A DNA stretch of 64,000 nt from Erwinia sp. HDF1-3R. Lineage in GTDB: Bacteria > Pseudomonadota > Gammaproteobacteria > Enterobacterales > Enterobacteriaceae. Position numbers and translations under genes: made by a program. Each line of letters begins with the position of its first letter. The stretch's first letter is position 1. Below, piece after piece: positions 39,525 to 49,273 of this stretch. Location: positions 434,001 through 498,000 of the forward strand of contig NZ_CP155071.1 of NCBI RefSeq assembly GCF_039621855.1, read 5' to 3'. The notes beneath the pieces are model-generated. The model ran no database searches. It saw only the letters and a program-made list of their open reading frames with translations, and had not been told where the DNA came from.

Positions 39525-39551
39525 TAAAGATCCGCTCATTCCCGCCGAAAA
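39525..39551 (+). promoter_or_regulatory. Sigma-28 (FliA) flagellar promoter of aer
   Basis: TAAAGATC-N11-GCCGAAAA closely fits the FliA consensus TAAAGTTT-N11-GCCGATAA. It lies 63 bp upstream of the aer start, as expected for a class III motility gene. A partial Fur-like element (13 of 19 positions) lies at 39557-39575. Confidence 0.85.
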
Positions 39552-39614
39552 TAATAAAAAATAATAATCATTCAATTCAAGCTCAGTCCTGCCACTGCTT
39601 CAAGGATCCATCGC

Positions 39615-41159
39615 ATGCGAACCAATCTACCCGTTACCCAGCAGGAATATCCTTTTGACGACAGTGCGACGCTGATGTCGACCACGGATACCCACAGCCA
39701 CATTACCTACGCTAATGATGCCTTTATCGCGGTTAGCGGCTTCGAGCCTGATGAGATTAACGGGCAGCCTCATAATACCGTGCGCCACCCGGATATGCCG
39801 CCGGAAGCCTTTGCTGATATGTGGGCGACGCTGAAGCAGGGTGAACCCTGGACGGCGCTGGTCAAAAATCGCCGCAAAAATGGCGATCACTACTGGGTCA
39901 GGGCCAATGCGATTCCGGTGGTGCGTGAAGGGAAGGTGCAGGGCTATATGTCAGTGCGAACCAAACCGGGCGCAGAAGAGATTCAAAAAACCGAACGGCT
40001 CTACCGCGAATTCCGCGAGGGGAAGCGTAAGGGCTGGCACTTCCATAAGGGCTTGCTGGTGCGCACCGGTCTGCTGAAGTGGACCTCAATTTTTAAAACC
40101 CTGCCGCTGCGCTGGCGTATCCGGACTACTTTGGCCGCCATCCTGCCATTCACCCTGGCGGGCGCCTGGGCGCTGGGTATGGCCGCGCAGCCTCTGAGCC
40201 TCTTTGCGGGTATCATGGCCGTGTTGCTGTTTATGGCCTGCGCCTGGCTGGAGCAGCAGGTCTCCCGCCCGATCGAACGCGTTTGCCAGCAGGCGCTTCA
40301 GGTAGCGACCGGCGCCAGTCATAAGGTCGATCAGCTTGACCGGGTGGACGAGGTGGGCACCACGCTGCGTGCCGTCGGCCAGCTGGGACTGATGTTTCGC
40401 TGGCTGGTGGATGATATCAGCGGGCAGGCCGTAAACGTCCTCAGCGGCAGCGATGCCATCGCGCAGGGGAATAACGATCTCAGCCGCCGTACCGAACAGG
40501 CGGCAGCAAACGTACAGCAGACCGCCGCAACGATGAATGAAATGACCGCGACGGTGAGAAGCAATACCGAAACCGCCAGGCAGGTGGATACCCTGTCGCA
40601 AAGTACCCGGGATGCGGCGATGCAGGGCGGGCAGGCCATGAATGACATGGTGGATATGATGGATGAGATCGCCCTCAGCTCACAGAAAATCGCCAGCATA
40701 ACCAGCGTCATCGACGGTATTGCCTTTCAGACGAATATTCTGGCGCTCAATGCCGCAGTAGAGGCCGCCCGCGCCGGGGAAGAGGGTAAAGGCTTTGCCG
40801 TGGTAGCAGGGGAAGTACGCAGCCTGGCCCAGCGCAGTGCAAAGGCCGCCAGTGAAATCAAGGCTCTGGTTGAAAACAGTACGGCTAAGGTCCAGTCCGG
40901 CAGTCAGCATGTCAACGATGCCGGAAAGACGATGGAAGCGATCGTTTCCCAGGTGCAGAACGTCACCGCGCTGGTTGCTCAGATTAGCGCGGCTACCGCT
41001 GAACAGGCGACTGCCCTCAGCGAGGTCAGCCTGGCGGTGGAAGATCTGGATAATATTACCCATCAAAACGCGGCAAGGGTCGAAGAGGGCGCCCAGGCGT
41101 CGGATCGTATGGCGCGGCAGGCCACCAGGCTGGTTGAAGCGATCAGCGTATTTCGTTAG
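39615..41159 (+). CDS. aer: Aerotaxis sensor receptor Aer
   Basis: Energy-taxis transducer that reads redox state through FAD. The N-terminal PAS domain (about residues 15-120) contains [45 protein letters not shown] and [19 protein letters not shown], very close to E. coli Aer. A membrane anchor (about 168-215) and HAMP-like region follow. The signalling domain carries the kinase-control hairpin [42 protein letters not shown]. The protein has 514 residues (E. coli 506) and no pentapeptide methylesterase tether at the C-terminus. It is driven by a sigma-28 promoter. Confidence 0.95.
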   Translation: MRTNLPVTQQEYPFDDSATLMSTTDTHSHITYANDAFIAVSGFEPDEINGQPHNTVRHPDMPPEAFADMWATLKQGEPWTALVKNRRKNGDHYWVRANAIPVVREGKVQGYMSVRTKPGAEEIQKTERLYREFREGKRKGWHFHKGLLVRTGLLKWTSIFKTLPLRWRIRTTLAAILPFTLAGAWALGMAAQPLSLFAGIMAVLLFMACAWLEQQVSRPIERVCQQALQVATGASHKVDQLDRVDEVGTTLRAVGQLGLMFRWLVDDISGQAVNVLSGSDAIAQGNNDLSRRTEQAAANVQQTAATMNEMTATVRSNTETARQVDTLSQSTRDAAMQGGQAMNDMVDMMDEIALSSQKIASITSVIDGIAFQTNILALNAAVEAARAGEEGKGFAVVAGEVRSLAQRSAKAASEIKALVENSTAKVQSGSQHVNDAGKTMEAIVSQVQNVTALVAQISAATAEQATALSEVSLAVEDLDNITHQNAARVEEGAQASDRMARQATRLVEAISVFR

Positions 41160-41256
41160 CCGTCTGGTCAGTGCTGCTCTGGCTTGCCTCCGAAACCTGC
41201 GCGTAGCTGTCATTCGCTGACCTGTCGGTCAGCGCCTTTTCCGCTCACTGAAGCCA

Positions 41257-41284
41257 CAAAAAAAAGCAGACCTCTCGGTCTGCT
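41257..41284 (-). terminator. Strong minus-strand intrinsic terminator
   Basis: AGCAGACC-GAGA-GGTCTGCT followed by seven U on the minus strand. It faces away from aer and lies about 480 nt downstream of sbmA. Confidence 0.85.
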
Positions 41285-41364
41285 CTCGGGAACGCCCTGG
41301 TGTTGGCGTGATAGAAACTGAATCAGGGTGCCTCGCGGCGGTCAGAGGCTGTCACCTCTGACCG
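41257..41364 (-). ncRNA. Candidate small RNA or sbmA 3'-UTR-derived RNA
   Basis: Read on the minus strand, the segment contains a hairpin (10-bp stem, 41339-41364), a single-stranded spacer, a small hairpin ACGCC-AACACCAG-GGCGT (41292-41309) and an intrinsic terminator with a GAGA tetraloop and U-run (41257-41284). No ORF fits. CGCCAACACCAGGG (41295-41308) is the complement of the ArcZ seed region as recalled from E. coli. The 5' end and promoter are not defined, so it may be a stand-alone sRNA or be processed from a long sbmA transcript. Gap 41160-41766 holds nothing else clear. Confidence 0.4.
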
Positions 41365-41736
41365 ATACTTTAATCACGTGCGTTTATTCTGTCCGACACT
41401 TATGCACCAGAAAACCCATTATTTTTAAATTATTTAGTCATCTCATGCAGCTGATTTATTAGCAAAACGTGATTGTTCCTGCAAAGAATGCGTTATCAGA
41501 CACGCTTTAAGCGTCTACAGCATTAATAGTAGTTTTTTTTAAATAATTTTCCGCTTTTTAATTCTAAATGGGCAGATTAAAGCGCGCTCTTTGCATGAAA
41601 TGAGCCTGCTGCGTGAGCATTGATGAGGCTGCAAGATATTATGCTAAATAATGCACGATACGAAATAGAAATAATTAGCTGTTCTACGTAAGGAAATTCC
41701 TGGTTATATTTTCCTGCCCGACTCTTCCTGTTCATG

Positions 41737-41760
41737 CGGCGGCCCCTTTCAGGGCCGCCG
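41737..41760. terminator. GC-rich stem-loop at the end of sbmA
   Basis: A 9-bp perfect stem CGGCGGCCC/GGGCCGCCG with a 6-nt loop lies 6 nt beyond the sbmA stop. No U-run follows on the minus strand, so read-through is plausible. Confidence 0.5.
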
Positions 41761-41766
41761 ATCCGT

Positions 41767-42993
41767 TCACAGGCTGACGCTCTCTTTTTCTGGCTGTGCA
41801 TTCAACACCTGTTCAAAGCTGCGCAGACGCTTGTAAATGGACAGCAGTTCCACCAGCGTTGTCCAGGAGTTAATCAGATACTGGAACGAGCTGCGCACCT
41901 GATCAAATACATTCGTTATCTGCGTCATCAATCCCAGGGTAATCGCGCCGGTAATGATGGAGGGAAACAGGACGAAAAGGCTAAAAACGGCATCAAGCTG
42001 CAAATAGAGGATACGGGCAATATTGAAATATAGGTAATGAAAGTAGAGGCGGAAATAGTTTTTACGCACGTTAGAAAAAAGTTTCCGTACGGTCGGCGGC
42101 GTTGCGCGCTGCGGATCATCTTCGCCATAGACCAGCTCTTTACGATAGGCGGCTTCCACCCGCTGATTACGGAAGGAGAGACCAGGAAGCTTAATGCCGA
42201 TTACGGCCAGCATACCGGTGCCAAGCAGCGACCAGAGGATGGCGGCAATCACCAGCGCGTAGGGAATACTGCCCAGAATCGGCACGGTTTTCACATGCAC
42301 CGACAGCGCGACCAGTACCGGTAGAAACGCAATCAGCGTCATAATCGCGTTAATAAAGCTAACGCCCATATCCTCAAGCGTGGACGAGAAACGCATGGTG
42401 TCTTCCTGCACACGCTGTGCTGCTCCCTCAATCCCGCGCAGCTGTGACCAGTGCGCCATATAGTAGTTGTTCATCGCCGTGCGCCAGCGGAAGACGTAAT
42501 GGCTGATAAAAAACATATTAAGTACGTTAATGACCACCGCGATCAGCGCAATACTGAGGAAACCCGCCATCTGCGTATAAAACGTCTCAATTTTAACGGT
42601 ATTCGGGTGTGACATCGCCTGCTGGATCAGATCGTAAAAGGGCTCATACCAGCTGTTGACCGCCACGCCAACCTGCACGGAAAACCAGGTGGCAAAGATA
42701 ATCAGCGCCGATCCGAGCACCGACCAGCGCTGCCACGGGTGAGGGCTGAACAGGAACCACATACCAGCAAACAGGGTGACCACCACCAGATAATAGAGAT
42801 AGAAAGCCAGCCCGCCCGGCGCAATAAACCGCAGCGCATTATTGGGCAATGGTGCGCTGGCATTTCCGGCAAACAGCGGCAGGTGAAGGATCCAGTCTCT
42901 GCCGCCGCCAAACCATAGCAGGATGGCAAGGGCGCTCCAGAGAACAACACTGCTGAAGAACAGCGCTGGCCGGGGGAAGAAAGATTTAAACAT
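41767..42993 (-). CDS. sbmA: Peptide antibiotic transporter SbmA
   Basis: Inner-membrane proton-driven importer (SbmA/BacA family) that takes up microcins B17 and J25, bleomycin and proline-rich antimicrobial peptides. It closely follows E. coli SbmA: MFKSFFP start, [69 protein letters not shown] and the C-terminal [22 protein letters not shown]. The ATG at 42993 is preferred over the upstream GTG, since the E. coli protein starts at MFKSFFP and GGAG lies just upstream. About 408 residues with 7-8 membrane segments. Confidence 0.95.
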   Translation of the reverse strand: MFKSFFPRPALFFSSVVLWSALAILLWFGGGRDWILHLPLFAGNASAPLPNNALRFIAPGGLAFYLYYLVVVTLFAGMWFLFSPHPWQRWSVLGSALIIFATWFSVQVGVAVNSWYEPFYDLIQQAMSHPNTVKIETFYTQMAGFLSIALIAVVINVLNMFFISHYVFRWRTAMNNYYMAHWSQLRGIEGAAQRVQEDTMRFSSTLEDMGVSFINAIMTLIAFLPVLVALSVHVKTVPILGSIPYALVIAAILWSLLGTGMLAVIGIKLPGLSFRNQRVEAAYRKELVYGEDDPQRATPPTVRKLFSNVRKNYFRLYFHYLYFNIARILYLQLDAVFSLFVLFPSIITGAITLGLMTQITNVFDQVRSSFQYLINSWTTLVELLSIYKRLRSFEQVLNAQPEKESVSL

Positions 42994-43156
42994 AGGCACT
43001 CCGCTGTTAATGTTCTCTTTTTATAACGCTTTTTAACGTTAATGGTCTCATCGCGGTTGTTTCTATTAATTTCAGCGCCGCAGGGATTGTTAATGAATTA
43101 GTGCTTTTTTGTTTGTTTTGCTAAATTATTGCTGGAAGAACTGTTAAACTTAGCCT

Positions 43157-43172
43157 TTGTTACCGGTAACAA
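43157..43172. promoter_or_regulatory. GntR-type operator before the gluconate dehydrogenase operon
   Basis: TTGTTACCGGTAACAA is a perfect 16-bp palindrome matching the E. coli gluconate repressor operator core TGTTACC/GGTAACA. It lies 105 bp before the first gene of the operon, in the 284-bp divergent gap with sbmA. Confidence 0.75.
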
Positions 43173-43277
43173 TGGTGATTAATACCCCTGATTTTTCAAT
43201 CATTACTAAAATAGACCCTCAGGCAATCGTCAAACCCGATCGTTTTCATGCGGCTTACGCGTGAATAAGGCAATGTT

Positions 43278-44015
43278 ATGTCGCAAGAAAAGAAGGGGAG
43301 CTCCCGCAGAGAGTTCCTGCTTAAGACTATTACCCTCGCCCCCGCCGTCGCCATTGGCACCAGCGGGGTAGGTTCACTCACCGCCGCAGCGCCTGCCATG
43401 GCCAAAGAGCCTGTTCCCAGCGGGCCTCAGCGGGCCAGAACCTACCAGCCCAGCTGGTTCACGCCGGAAGAGTATGCCTTCCTCCAGGCTGCGGTCGCCC
43501 GCCTGATCCCCGCCGACGATCGGGGGCCTGGCGCGCTGGAAGCGGGCGTCGCGGAGTATATCGATCGGCAGATGAACACGCCCTATGCCACCGGTGCTAA
43601 CTGGTATATGCAGGGACCTTTCAACCCCGAGGCCGATAAGGCGCTCGGCTATCAGCTACCGCTGGTGCCGCAGCAGATCTATCGCCTGGGCCTCGCCGAC
43701 GCCGACGCTGCTGCCAAAGCGAAGCACGGCAGCGTCTTCGCCAGCCTGCGTGCGGAGCAGCAGGATGCGCTGCTTGAGGCCTTTGAAGCCGGGAGCGTCG
43801 AATTCAGGCAGGTTCCGTCCACGCTATTCTTCAGCTATCTGCTGCAAAACACGCGGGAGGGCTTTTTCAGCGATCCCATCCACGGCGGCAATCAGGGAAT
43901 GGTTGGCTGGCAGCTGATTGGTTTTCCGGGCGCGCGCGCGGACTTTATGGACTGGGTTGAGCGAGGTGAACGCTATCCGTTCCCACCGGTCTCGATTCGC
44001 GGGGAGAGAAGCTGA
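43278..44015 (+). CDS. Gluconate 2-dehydrogenase subunit 3 (small/gamma subunit)
   Basis: A 245-residue periplasmic subunit of a membrane-bound flavin dehydrogenase. A twin-arginine signal ([20 protein letters not shown]) shows that it is exported folded through Tat, probably carrying the flavoprotein with it. Family features are [40 protein letters not shown] and [26 protein letters not shown]. It is first in a three-gene operon; the next start is 2 bp after its stop region. Confidence 0.9.
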   Translation: MSQEKKGSSRREFLLKTITLAPAVAIGTSGVGSLTAAAPAMAKEPVPSGPQRARTYQPSWFTPEEYAFLQAAVARLIPADDRGPGALEAGVAEYIDRQMNTPYATGANWYMQGPFNPEADKALGYQLPLVPQQIYRLGLADADAAAKAKHGSVFASLRAEQQDALLEAFEAGSVEFRQVPSTLFFSYLLQNTREGFFSDPIHGGNQGMVGWQLIGFPGARADFMDWVERGERYPFPPVSIRGERS

Positions 44016-44017
44016 TT

Positions 44018-45799
44018 ATGGGTACTGAAATGAAAAAGGTTGATGCGGTAATCGTCGGCTTTGGCTGGGCCGGGTCAATAATGGCGAAAGAGCTGACCGA
44101 AGCTGGTCTGAATGTCGTGGCGCTGGAGCGCGGACCGCATCGTGATACTTATCCGGACGGCGCCTACCCGCAGGTAATTGACGAACTGACTTATAACATC
44201 CGTAAAAAGCTGTTTCAGGACCTGTCGAAAAGCACCGTGACCATCCGCCACAATTCAACGCAGACCGCGCAGCCCTATCGCCAGCTGGCGGCATTCCTGC
44301 CGGGAACCGGTACCGGCGGGGCAGGGCTGCACTGGTCGGGCGTTCACTTTCGCGTCGATCCCATTGAGCTGCGGATGCGCAGCCATTATGAAGAACGCTA
44401 CGGTAAAAAATTTATCCCCGAAGGGATGACCATTCAGGACTTCGGAGTGACCTACGAAGAACTTGAACCCTTCTTCGATAAGGCAGAAAAAGTCTTTGGT
44501 ACCTCAGGTTCTGAATGGCGCGTCAGGGGGAAAGTCGTCGGTCAGGGCAAGGGTAACCCGTTCGCGCCCGACCGATCGCAGCCTTTCCCGCTGCCCGCGC
44601 AGAAGCGGACTTTCTCGGCACAAATGTTTGCCCAGGCGGCAGAGGCTGTGGGTTACCATCCTTACGACCTGCCCTCGGCCAATACCTCCGGTCCCTATAC
44701 CAACACCTATGGCGCGCAGATGGGGCCATGCAACTTCTGCGGCTACTGTAGTGGTTATGCCTGCTACATGTACTCGAAGGCTTCGCCAAACGTCAATGTG
44801 CTGCCCGCCCTGCGCCAGGAAGCGGGATTTGAGCTGCGTGAAAATTCCAACGTGCTGCGCGTAAACCTGACGGCAGATAAAAAGCGCGCCACCGGCGTCA
44901 CCTATGTTGATGCACTGGGCCGTCAGATTGAGCAGCAGGCCGATCTGGTCATCCTCTCTGCATTCCAGTTTCATAATGTGCATCTGATGCTGCTCTCGGG
45001 TATTGGCAAGCCTTACGATCCGGTGACGAATGAGGGGGTGGTGGGCCGCAACTTTGCCTACCAGAACATCTCCACCATTAAAGCCTTCTTCGATAAAAGC
45101 GTCTTTACGAATAACTTTATTGGTGCGGGCGGTGCGGGCGTCGGTGTGGATGACTTTAACGCCGATAACTTTGACCACGGCAAATATGGTTTTGTCGGCG
45201 GGTCACCTTTTTGGGTGAACCAGGCAGGGGTGAAGCCGATTTCCGGCCTGCCTACACCCCCGGGTACGCCCGGCTGGGGCAGCAAGTGGAAGGCGGCGGT
45301 AGCCGATCACTACACGCACCACGTCTCCATGGATGCGCACGGTGCGCACCAGTCCTATCGCAGCAACTACCTGGATCTGGATCCCACCTACAAGGACGCC
45401 TTTGGTCAGCCGCTGCTGCGTATGACCTTTGACTGGCAGGAAAACGACATCAAAATGTCGCAGTTTATGCATGGCCGCATGCATAAAATCGCCGAAGCCA
45501 TGAATCCCATGATGATCAGCGGCTCGCCAAAAATGCCGGGAACGCACTTTGACACCACCGTTTACCAGACCACCCATATGAACGGCGGGGCAATAATGGG
45601 AGACGACCCGAAAACCAGCGCGCTGAACCGCTATCTGCAAAGCTGGGACGTACCGAACGTGTTTGTGCCGGGTGCTTCGGCGTTCCCACAGGGGCTGGGA
45701 TATAACCCGACTGGCCTGGTGGCCGCCCTGACGTACTGGTCGGCGAAGGCGATCCGTGAACGGTATCTGAAGGAGCCAGGCCCGCTGGTGCAGGCGTGA
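44018..45799 (+). CDS. Gluconate 2-dehydrogenase FAD subunit (GMC oxidoreductase)
   Basis: A 593-residue GMC flavoprotein that would oxidise D-gluconate to 2-ketogluconate in the periplasm. The FAD-binding fold opens with VDAVIVGFGWAGSIMAKELTEAGLNVVALERG. FLPGTGTGGAGLHWSGV follows. CNFCGYCSGYAC near residue 240 is the iron-sulfur cysteine cluster of this dehydrogenase group. The C-terminus has the GMC signature with THMNGGAIMGDDPKTSALN (catalytic His) and VPGASAFPQGLGYNPTGLVAALTYW. It has no signal of its own and should hitch-hike on the Tat-exported small subunit. 2-ketogluconate dehydrogenases are related; the GntR operator favours gluconate. Confidence 0.9.
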   Translation: MGTEMKKVDAVIVGFGWAGSIMAKELTEAGLNVVALERGPHRDTYPDGAYPQVIDELTYNIRKKLFQDLSKSTVTIRHNSTQTAQPYRQLAAFLPGTGTGGAGLHWSGVHFRVDPIELRMRSHYEERYGKKFIPEGMTIQDFGVTYEELEPFFDKAEKVFGTSGSEWRVRGKVVGQGKGNPFAPDRSQPFPLPAQKRTFSAQMFAQAAEAVGYHPYDLPSANTSGPYTNTYGAQMGPCNFCGYCSGYACYMYSKASPNVNVLPALRQEAGFELRENSNVLRVNLTADKKRATGVTYVDALGRQIEQQADLVILSAFQFHNVHLMLLSGIGKPYDPVTNEGVVGRNFAYQNISTIKAFFDKSVFTNNFIGAGGAGVGVDDFNADNFDHGKYGFVGGSPFWVNQAGVKPISGLPTPPGTPGWGSKWKAAVADHYTHHVSMDAHGAHQSYRSNYLDLDPTYKDAFGQPLLRMTFDWQENDIKMSQFMHGRMHKIAEAMNPMMISGSPKMPGTHFDTTVYQTTHMNGGAIMGDDPKTSALNRYLQSWDVPNVFVPGASAFPQGLGYNPTGLVAALTYWSAKAIRERYLKEPGPLVQA

Positions 45800-45810
45800 G
45801 GAGATCCACG

Positions 45811-47124
45811 ATGAAAATGTTAATTTCTGCCCTGTTACTGGGGATGACCACCTGTGCCGCCTTCGCGGATGATAGCGGTGCGGCGCAGATCAAACGCGGC
45901 GAATACCTGGCACGGGCAGGCGACTGTGTAGCCTGCCACACCAAAATGGGCGGTAAACCCTTTGCGGGCGGGCTGCCGATGGCAACGCCGATCGGCACCA
46001 TTTACTCCACCAATATCACTCCCGATAAAAAAACCGGCATTGGAAACTACAGCTGGGATGACTTCCAGAAAGCGGTGCGGCACGGCGTGGCGAAAAATGG
46101 CCAGACGCTCTATCCGGCAATGCCTTATCCCTCTTATGCCGTGGTGAGCGATGAGGATATGCACGCGCTCTACGCCTGGTTTATGCACGGTGTGCAGCCG
46201 GTTGAACAGGCTAATCGTAAGAGCGACATTCCCTGGCCCCTCTCGATGCGCTGGCCGCTGGCGATCTGGCGCGGCATTTTCGCCCCTGACGTTAAGGCTT
46301 TCCAGCCGCTCAGCGGGCAGGATGCGGTGCTGGCGCGTGGGCAGTATCTGGTGGAGGGGTTAGGCCACTGCGGTGCCTGCCACACGCCGCGTAGCCTGAC
46401 CATGCAGGAAAAAGCCCTGAACGACAGTGAAGGCAGCGACTATCTTGCCGGCAGCAGCGCGCCCATTGATGGCTGGACCGCCAGTAATCTACGCGGCGAC
46501 AGCCGTGATGGATTGGGGGGCTGGAGCGAGGATGAGCTGGTGCAGTTCCTGCGCACCGGGCGTAACGACCGCACGGCGGTATTTGGCGGGATGACGGACG
46601 TCGTCCAGCACAGTCTGCAACATCTGAGCGCGGAGGATGCAACGGCCATTGCCCGCTATCTGAAGTCGCTGGGTGCACGCGATCCGAACCAGGTTGGTTT
46701 TGCGGCCGATAATGCTGAAGCCAACGCGCTCTGGCACGGCGATGACAGCAAACCGGGAGCGTCGGTCTACATTGATAGCTGTGCGGCCTGCCACAAAACT
46801 GACGGCAGCGGCTACAAGCGCTTCTTCCCGATGCTGCGTGGGAATGCCGTGGTGCAGGCCGGGGATCCGACGTCGCTGATCCATATTGTCCTCAGCGGCG
46901 CCACGCTGCCCGGCGTAAAGGGTGCACCCTCGACCATCACCATGCCGGCGTTTGGCTGGCGGCTGAGCGATCAACAGACGGCTGACGTGGTCAACTTTAT
47001 TCGTACCAGCTGGGGGAATACGGCAAAAACCCCGGTCAGCGCCCGCGACGTGGCGAAGGTGCGCAAAGAGATGGCAGAACCGCAGGGAAGCCCCAACGTA
47101 GAGAAGCTGATCGAAGTGAAATAA
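45811..47124 (+). CDS. Triheme cytochrome c subunit of gluconate dehydrogenase
   Basis: A 437-residue membrane-anchored cytochrome that passes electrons from the flavoprotein to ubiquinone. It has a Sec signal (MLISALLLGMTTCAAFA) and three heme motifs: CVACH near residue 40, CGACH near 190 and CAACH near 325, with axial-methionine regions such as GLPMATPIGTIYSTNITPD. ATG 45811 follows GGAGATCC; a GTG at 45796 overlapping the previous gene is less likely. It is the last gene of the operon. Confidence 0.9.
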   Translation: MKMLISALLLGMTTCAAFADDSGAAQIKRGEYLARAGDCVACHTKMGGKPFAGGLPMATPIGTIYSTNITPDKKTGIGNYSWDDFQKAVRHGVAKNGQTLYPAMPYPSYAVVSDEDMHALYAWFMHGVQPVEQANRKSDIPWPLSMRWPLAIWRGIFAPDVKAFQPLSGQDAVLARGQYLVEGLGHCGACHTPRSLTMQEKALNDSEGSDYLAGSSAPIDGWTASNLRGDSRDGLGGWSEDELVQFLRTGRNDRTAVFGGMTDVVQHSLQHLSAEDATAIARYLKSLGARDPNQVGFAADNAEANALWHGDDSKPGASVYIDSCAACHKTDGSGYKRFFPMLRGNAVVQAGDPTSLIHIVLSGATLPGVKGAPSTITMPAFGWRLSDQQTADVVNFIRTSWGNTAKTPVSARDVAKVRKEMAEPQGSPNVEKLIEVK

Positions 47125-47130
47125 GCCTGA

Positions 47131-47164
47131 GCAGAACGGCCAGCGGGCTGGCCGTTCTGCTTTT
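47131..47164. terminator. Intrinsic terminator of the gluconate dehydrogenase operon
   Basis: A 13-bp perfect stem GCAGAACGGCCAG/CTGGCCGTTCTGC with a CGGG loop, followed by TTTT. It starts 7 nt after the cytochrome stop and abuts the convergent LysR gene. Confidence 0.88.
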
Positions 47165-48105
47165 CAACGTGTCTCCTTCTCCGCCTGGAGGCCGTTCTGG
47201 CCAGAAATGGATAGCCCCTCCAGCGCCGTTAACAGCGCATCCACCTTTGGCGTAAGCTGCTTTCTGCGCGGCCACACCACGTAGAGCGGCAGGCCAGTGA
47301 CGGCCAGTTCAGGCAGAATTTGTACCAGCTCCCCTTCAGCCAGCTGTTTTTCCATCAGCCAGGTCGCCATTTGCGCCACGCCCAGGCCGGCGACGACGGC
47401 GGCAACCTGCGCTTCGCCGTCTCCCAGTGCCATGCGGTGCGGGACGGTGCGCGTAGCAATGCGCCCGTCAGGCGAGGCGATGTACCACGGGCTGGTGCTG
47501 CCGTCCACGCGGTCATAGACAATAGCCTGGTGATCGCTAAGTGATTCAAGTGAATCTGGCGTGCCGTGCTGCGCCAGATAGTGCGGCGCGGCGCAGAATA
47601 TCAGCTGCTCGTTGCCCAGATAGCGAAATCCCAGCGAGGGCGGATACTCTGCCGGGCCACCGATGCGCACGGCGATATCCACACCCTCTTCAAACAGGTC
47701 AACAAAGCGGTCGGAGAAGGCCAGGCCAATCTGCATATCCGGATTCTGCTGGCAAAACTGCGTAAGCAGAGGCATTACGCTCATCCGGCCAAAGGTGTGC
47801 GGAACGGCGATCCGCAGCCTGCCGACCGGACTGGTGCGCTGTGCCGCCAGCACCGATTCCGCTTCCGCCAGCTCGCTCAGCACCCGATTACAGGTGTCGT
47901 AAAAAGCCTGTCCCGCGTCAGTGAGCGCTAGTCGGCGCGTGGTGCGCTCAAACAGCCGCGATCCCAACCGGTTTTCCAGCCGTGCAATGCTTTTACTGAC
48001 GGCAGAACTGGTCAGATGCAGGCTCTCTGCGGCGGCGGTAAAGCTGCCGTGCTCAACGGTGGCCACAAAGGGCGTGATCCCCCGTAGCCGATCCTGACTG
48101 TGCAT
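47164..48105 (-). CDS. LysR-family transcriptional regulator
   Basis: A 313-residue LysR regulator. The N-terminal helix-turn-helix is FVATVEHGSFTAAAESLHLTSSAVSKSIARLENRLGSRLFERTTRRLALT, followed by a hinge and effector-binding domain (VGRLRIAVPHTFGRMSVMPLL). This is the subclass often adjacent to oxidoreductases. It is divergent from the PRISE-like reductase (99-bp gap) and is its likely regulator. Confidence 0.88.
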   Translation of the reverse strand: MHSQDRLRGITPFVATVEHGSFTAAAESLHLTSSAVSKSIARLENRLGSRLFERTTRRLALTDAGQAFYDTCNRVLSELAEAESVLAAQRTSPVGRLRIAVPHTFGRMSVMPLLTQFCQQNPDMQIGLAFSDRFVDLFEEGVDIAVRIGGPAEYPPSLGFRYLGNEQLIFCAAPHYLAQHGTPDSLESLSDHQAIVYDRVDGSTSPWYIASPDGRIATRTVPHRMALGDGEAQVAAVVAGLGVAQMATWLMEKQLAEGELVQILPELAVTGLPLYVVWPRRKQLTPKVDALLTALEGLSISGQNGLQAEKETR

Positions 48106-48204
48106 GATTGATGACTCTTATTCATTAATGATGTGAATTTATACCTGAGATAAGAATTTAATTCTCTATTAAGCTTACCGGATAATCAAAACAGGAGATA
48201 AACT

Positions 48205-49272
48205 ATGCAACAGCGTGCATTAATCGTTGGCGTCAGCGGCGTGATTGGTACCGCCCTGGCCGAACAGCTGAACACCGATGGCTGGCAGGTTCTGGGTCTG
48301 TCCCGTGGCCGTACCGCCGTCCCGGCAGGCTGCACCTCACTGACGGCTGATTTGACCGACAGGGGGTCCGTAAAGCAGGCGCTGAAGGATGTTAAGGTCG
48401 ATAAGGTCTTTTTCAGCGTCTGGGCGCGTCAGGAAAACGAGAAAGAGAACATTCGCGTGAATGGTGCGATGGTACGCAACGTGATTGACGCGCTGGGCGA
48501 TGGGTTGAAAGGCGGTCACGTAGCGCTGGTCACCGGGCTGAAGCACTATCTGGGGCCGTTTGACGCCTACGGTAAGGGTGCCGTTCCGGTAACGCCGTTC
48601 CGTGAAGAGCAGGGCCGTCAGCCGGTTGATAACTTCTACTACGCGCAGGAAGATGAAGTCTTTGCGGGCGCAGAGAAATATGGCTACACCTGGAGCGTCC
48701 ATCGCCCGCATACCATTATCGGCTTTGCCCTGGGCAATGCGATGAACATGGGTCAGACGCTGGCCGTCTATGCCAGCCTGTGCAGGCAGACCGGCCAGCC
48801 GTTTATCTTCCCTGGCTCGAAAACCCAGTGGGAAGGTGTGACCGACATGACCGATGCGCACGTCCTTGCGCAGCAGCTGGAGTGGGCTGCTACCTCGCCT
48901 GCTGCCCGGGATCAGGATTTTAACGTCGTCAATGGCGACGTCTTCCGCTGGAAGTGGATGTGGAGCGAGATTGCCAGCTACTTCGGCATTGAGGCGGCGC
49001 CGTACCCGGATGAGATGCAGCCGCTTGATGGCCGGATGGATGCCGCGCCCGGGCAGTGGAAAGCGATTGCCCAGCAGTTTGATCTGAAAGAGGACGACAT
49101 CAGTCGTCTGGTATCCTGGTGGCATACCGACGCCGATCTGGGCCGTCCAATGGAAGTGATCACCGATATCAGCAAAAGCCGCAAGGCGGGCTTCACGGGC
49201 TATCAGTCTACCCGGGATGCGTTTATCACCCTGTTTGATAAGCTGAAAGCGGAAAAACTGATCCCAGCCTGA
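48205..49272 (+). CDS. PRISE-like atypical SDR reductase
   Basis: A 355-residue NAD(P)-dependent reductase of the progesterone 5beta-reductase/iridoid synthase-like (PRISE) family. It carries the nucleotide-binding motif VGVSGVIGTALAEQL, the family motif GLKHYLGPFDAYG with the catalytic-type Lys, and NFYYAQED with the catalytic-type Tyr. Plant relatives reduce enones; bacterial substrates are mostly unknown. CAGGAG precedes the ATG. The stop lies one base from the end of the convergent acetyltransferase gene. Confidence 0.82.
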   Translation: MQQRALIVGVSGVIGTALAEQLNTDGWQVLGLSRGRTAVPAGCTSLTADLTDRGSVKQALKDVKVDKVFFSVWARQENEKENIRVNGAMVRNVIDALGDGLKGGHVALVTGLKHYLGPFDAYGKGAVPVTPFREEQGRQPVDNFYYAQEDEVFAGAEKYGYTWSVHRPHTIIGFALGNAMNMGQTLAVYASLCRQTGQPFIFPGSKTQWEGVTDMTDAHVLAQQLEWAATSPAARDQDFNVVNGDVFRWKWMWSEIASYFGIEAAPYPDEMQPLDGRMDAAPGQWKAIAQQFDLKEDDISRLVSWWHTDADLGRPMEVITDISKSRKAGFTGYQSTRDAFITLFDKLKAEKLIPA

Positions 49273-49273
49273 T

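Noticed and set aside
33719-39575. Many long antisense frames across the autotransporter gene
   Set aside because: They are products of the repetitive GC-rich passenger sequence and share no domain with known proteins.
41292-41364. A plus-strand ArcZ paralogue
   Set aside because: The plus strand has the 14-nt seed match and a hairpin but no U-rich terminator tail, whereas the minus strand has a full terminator.
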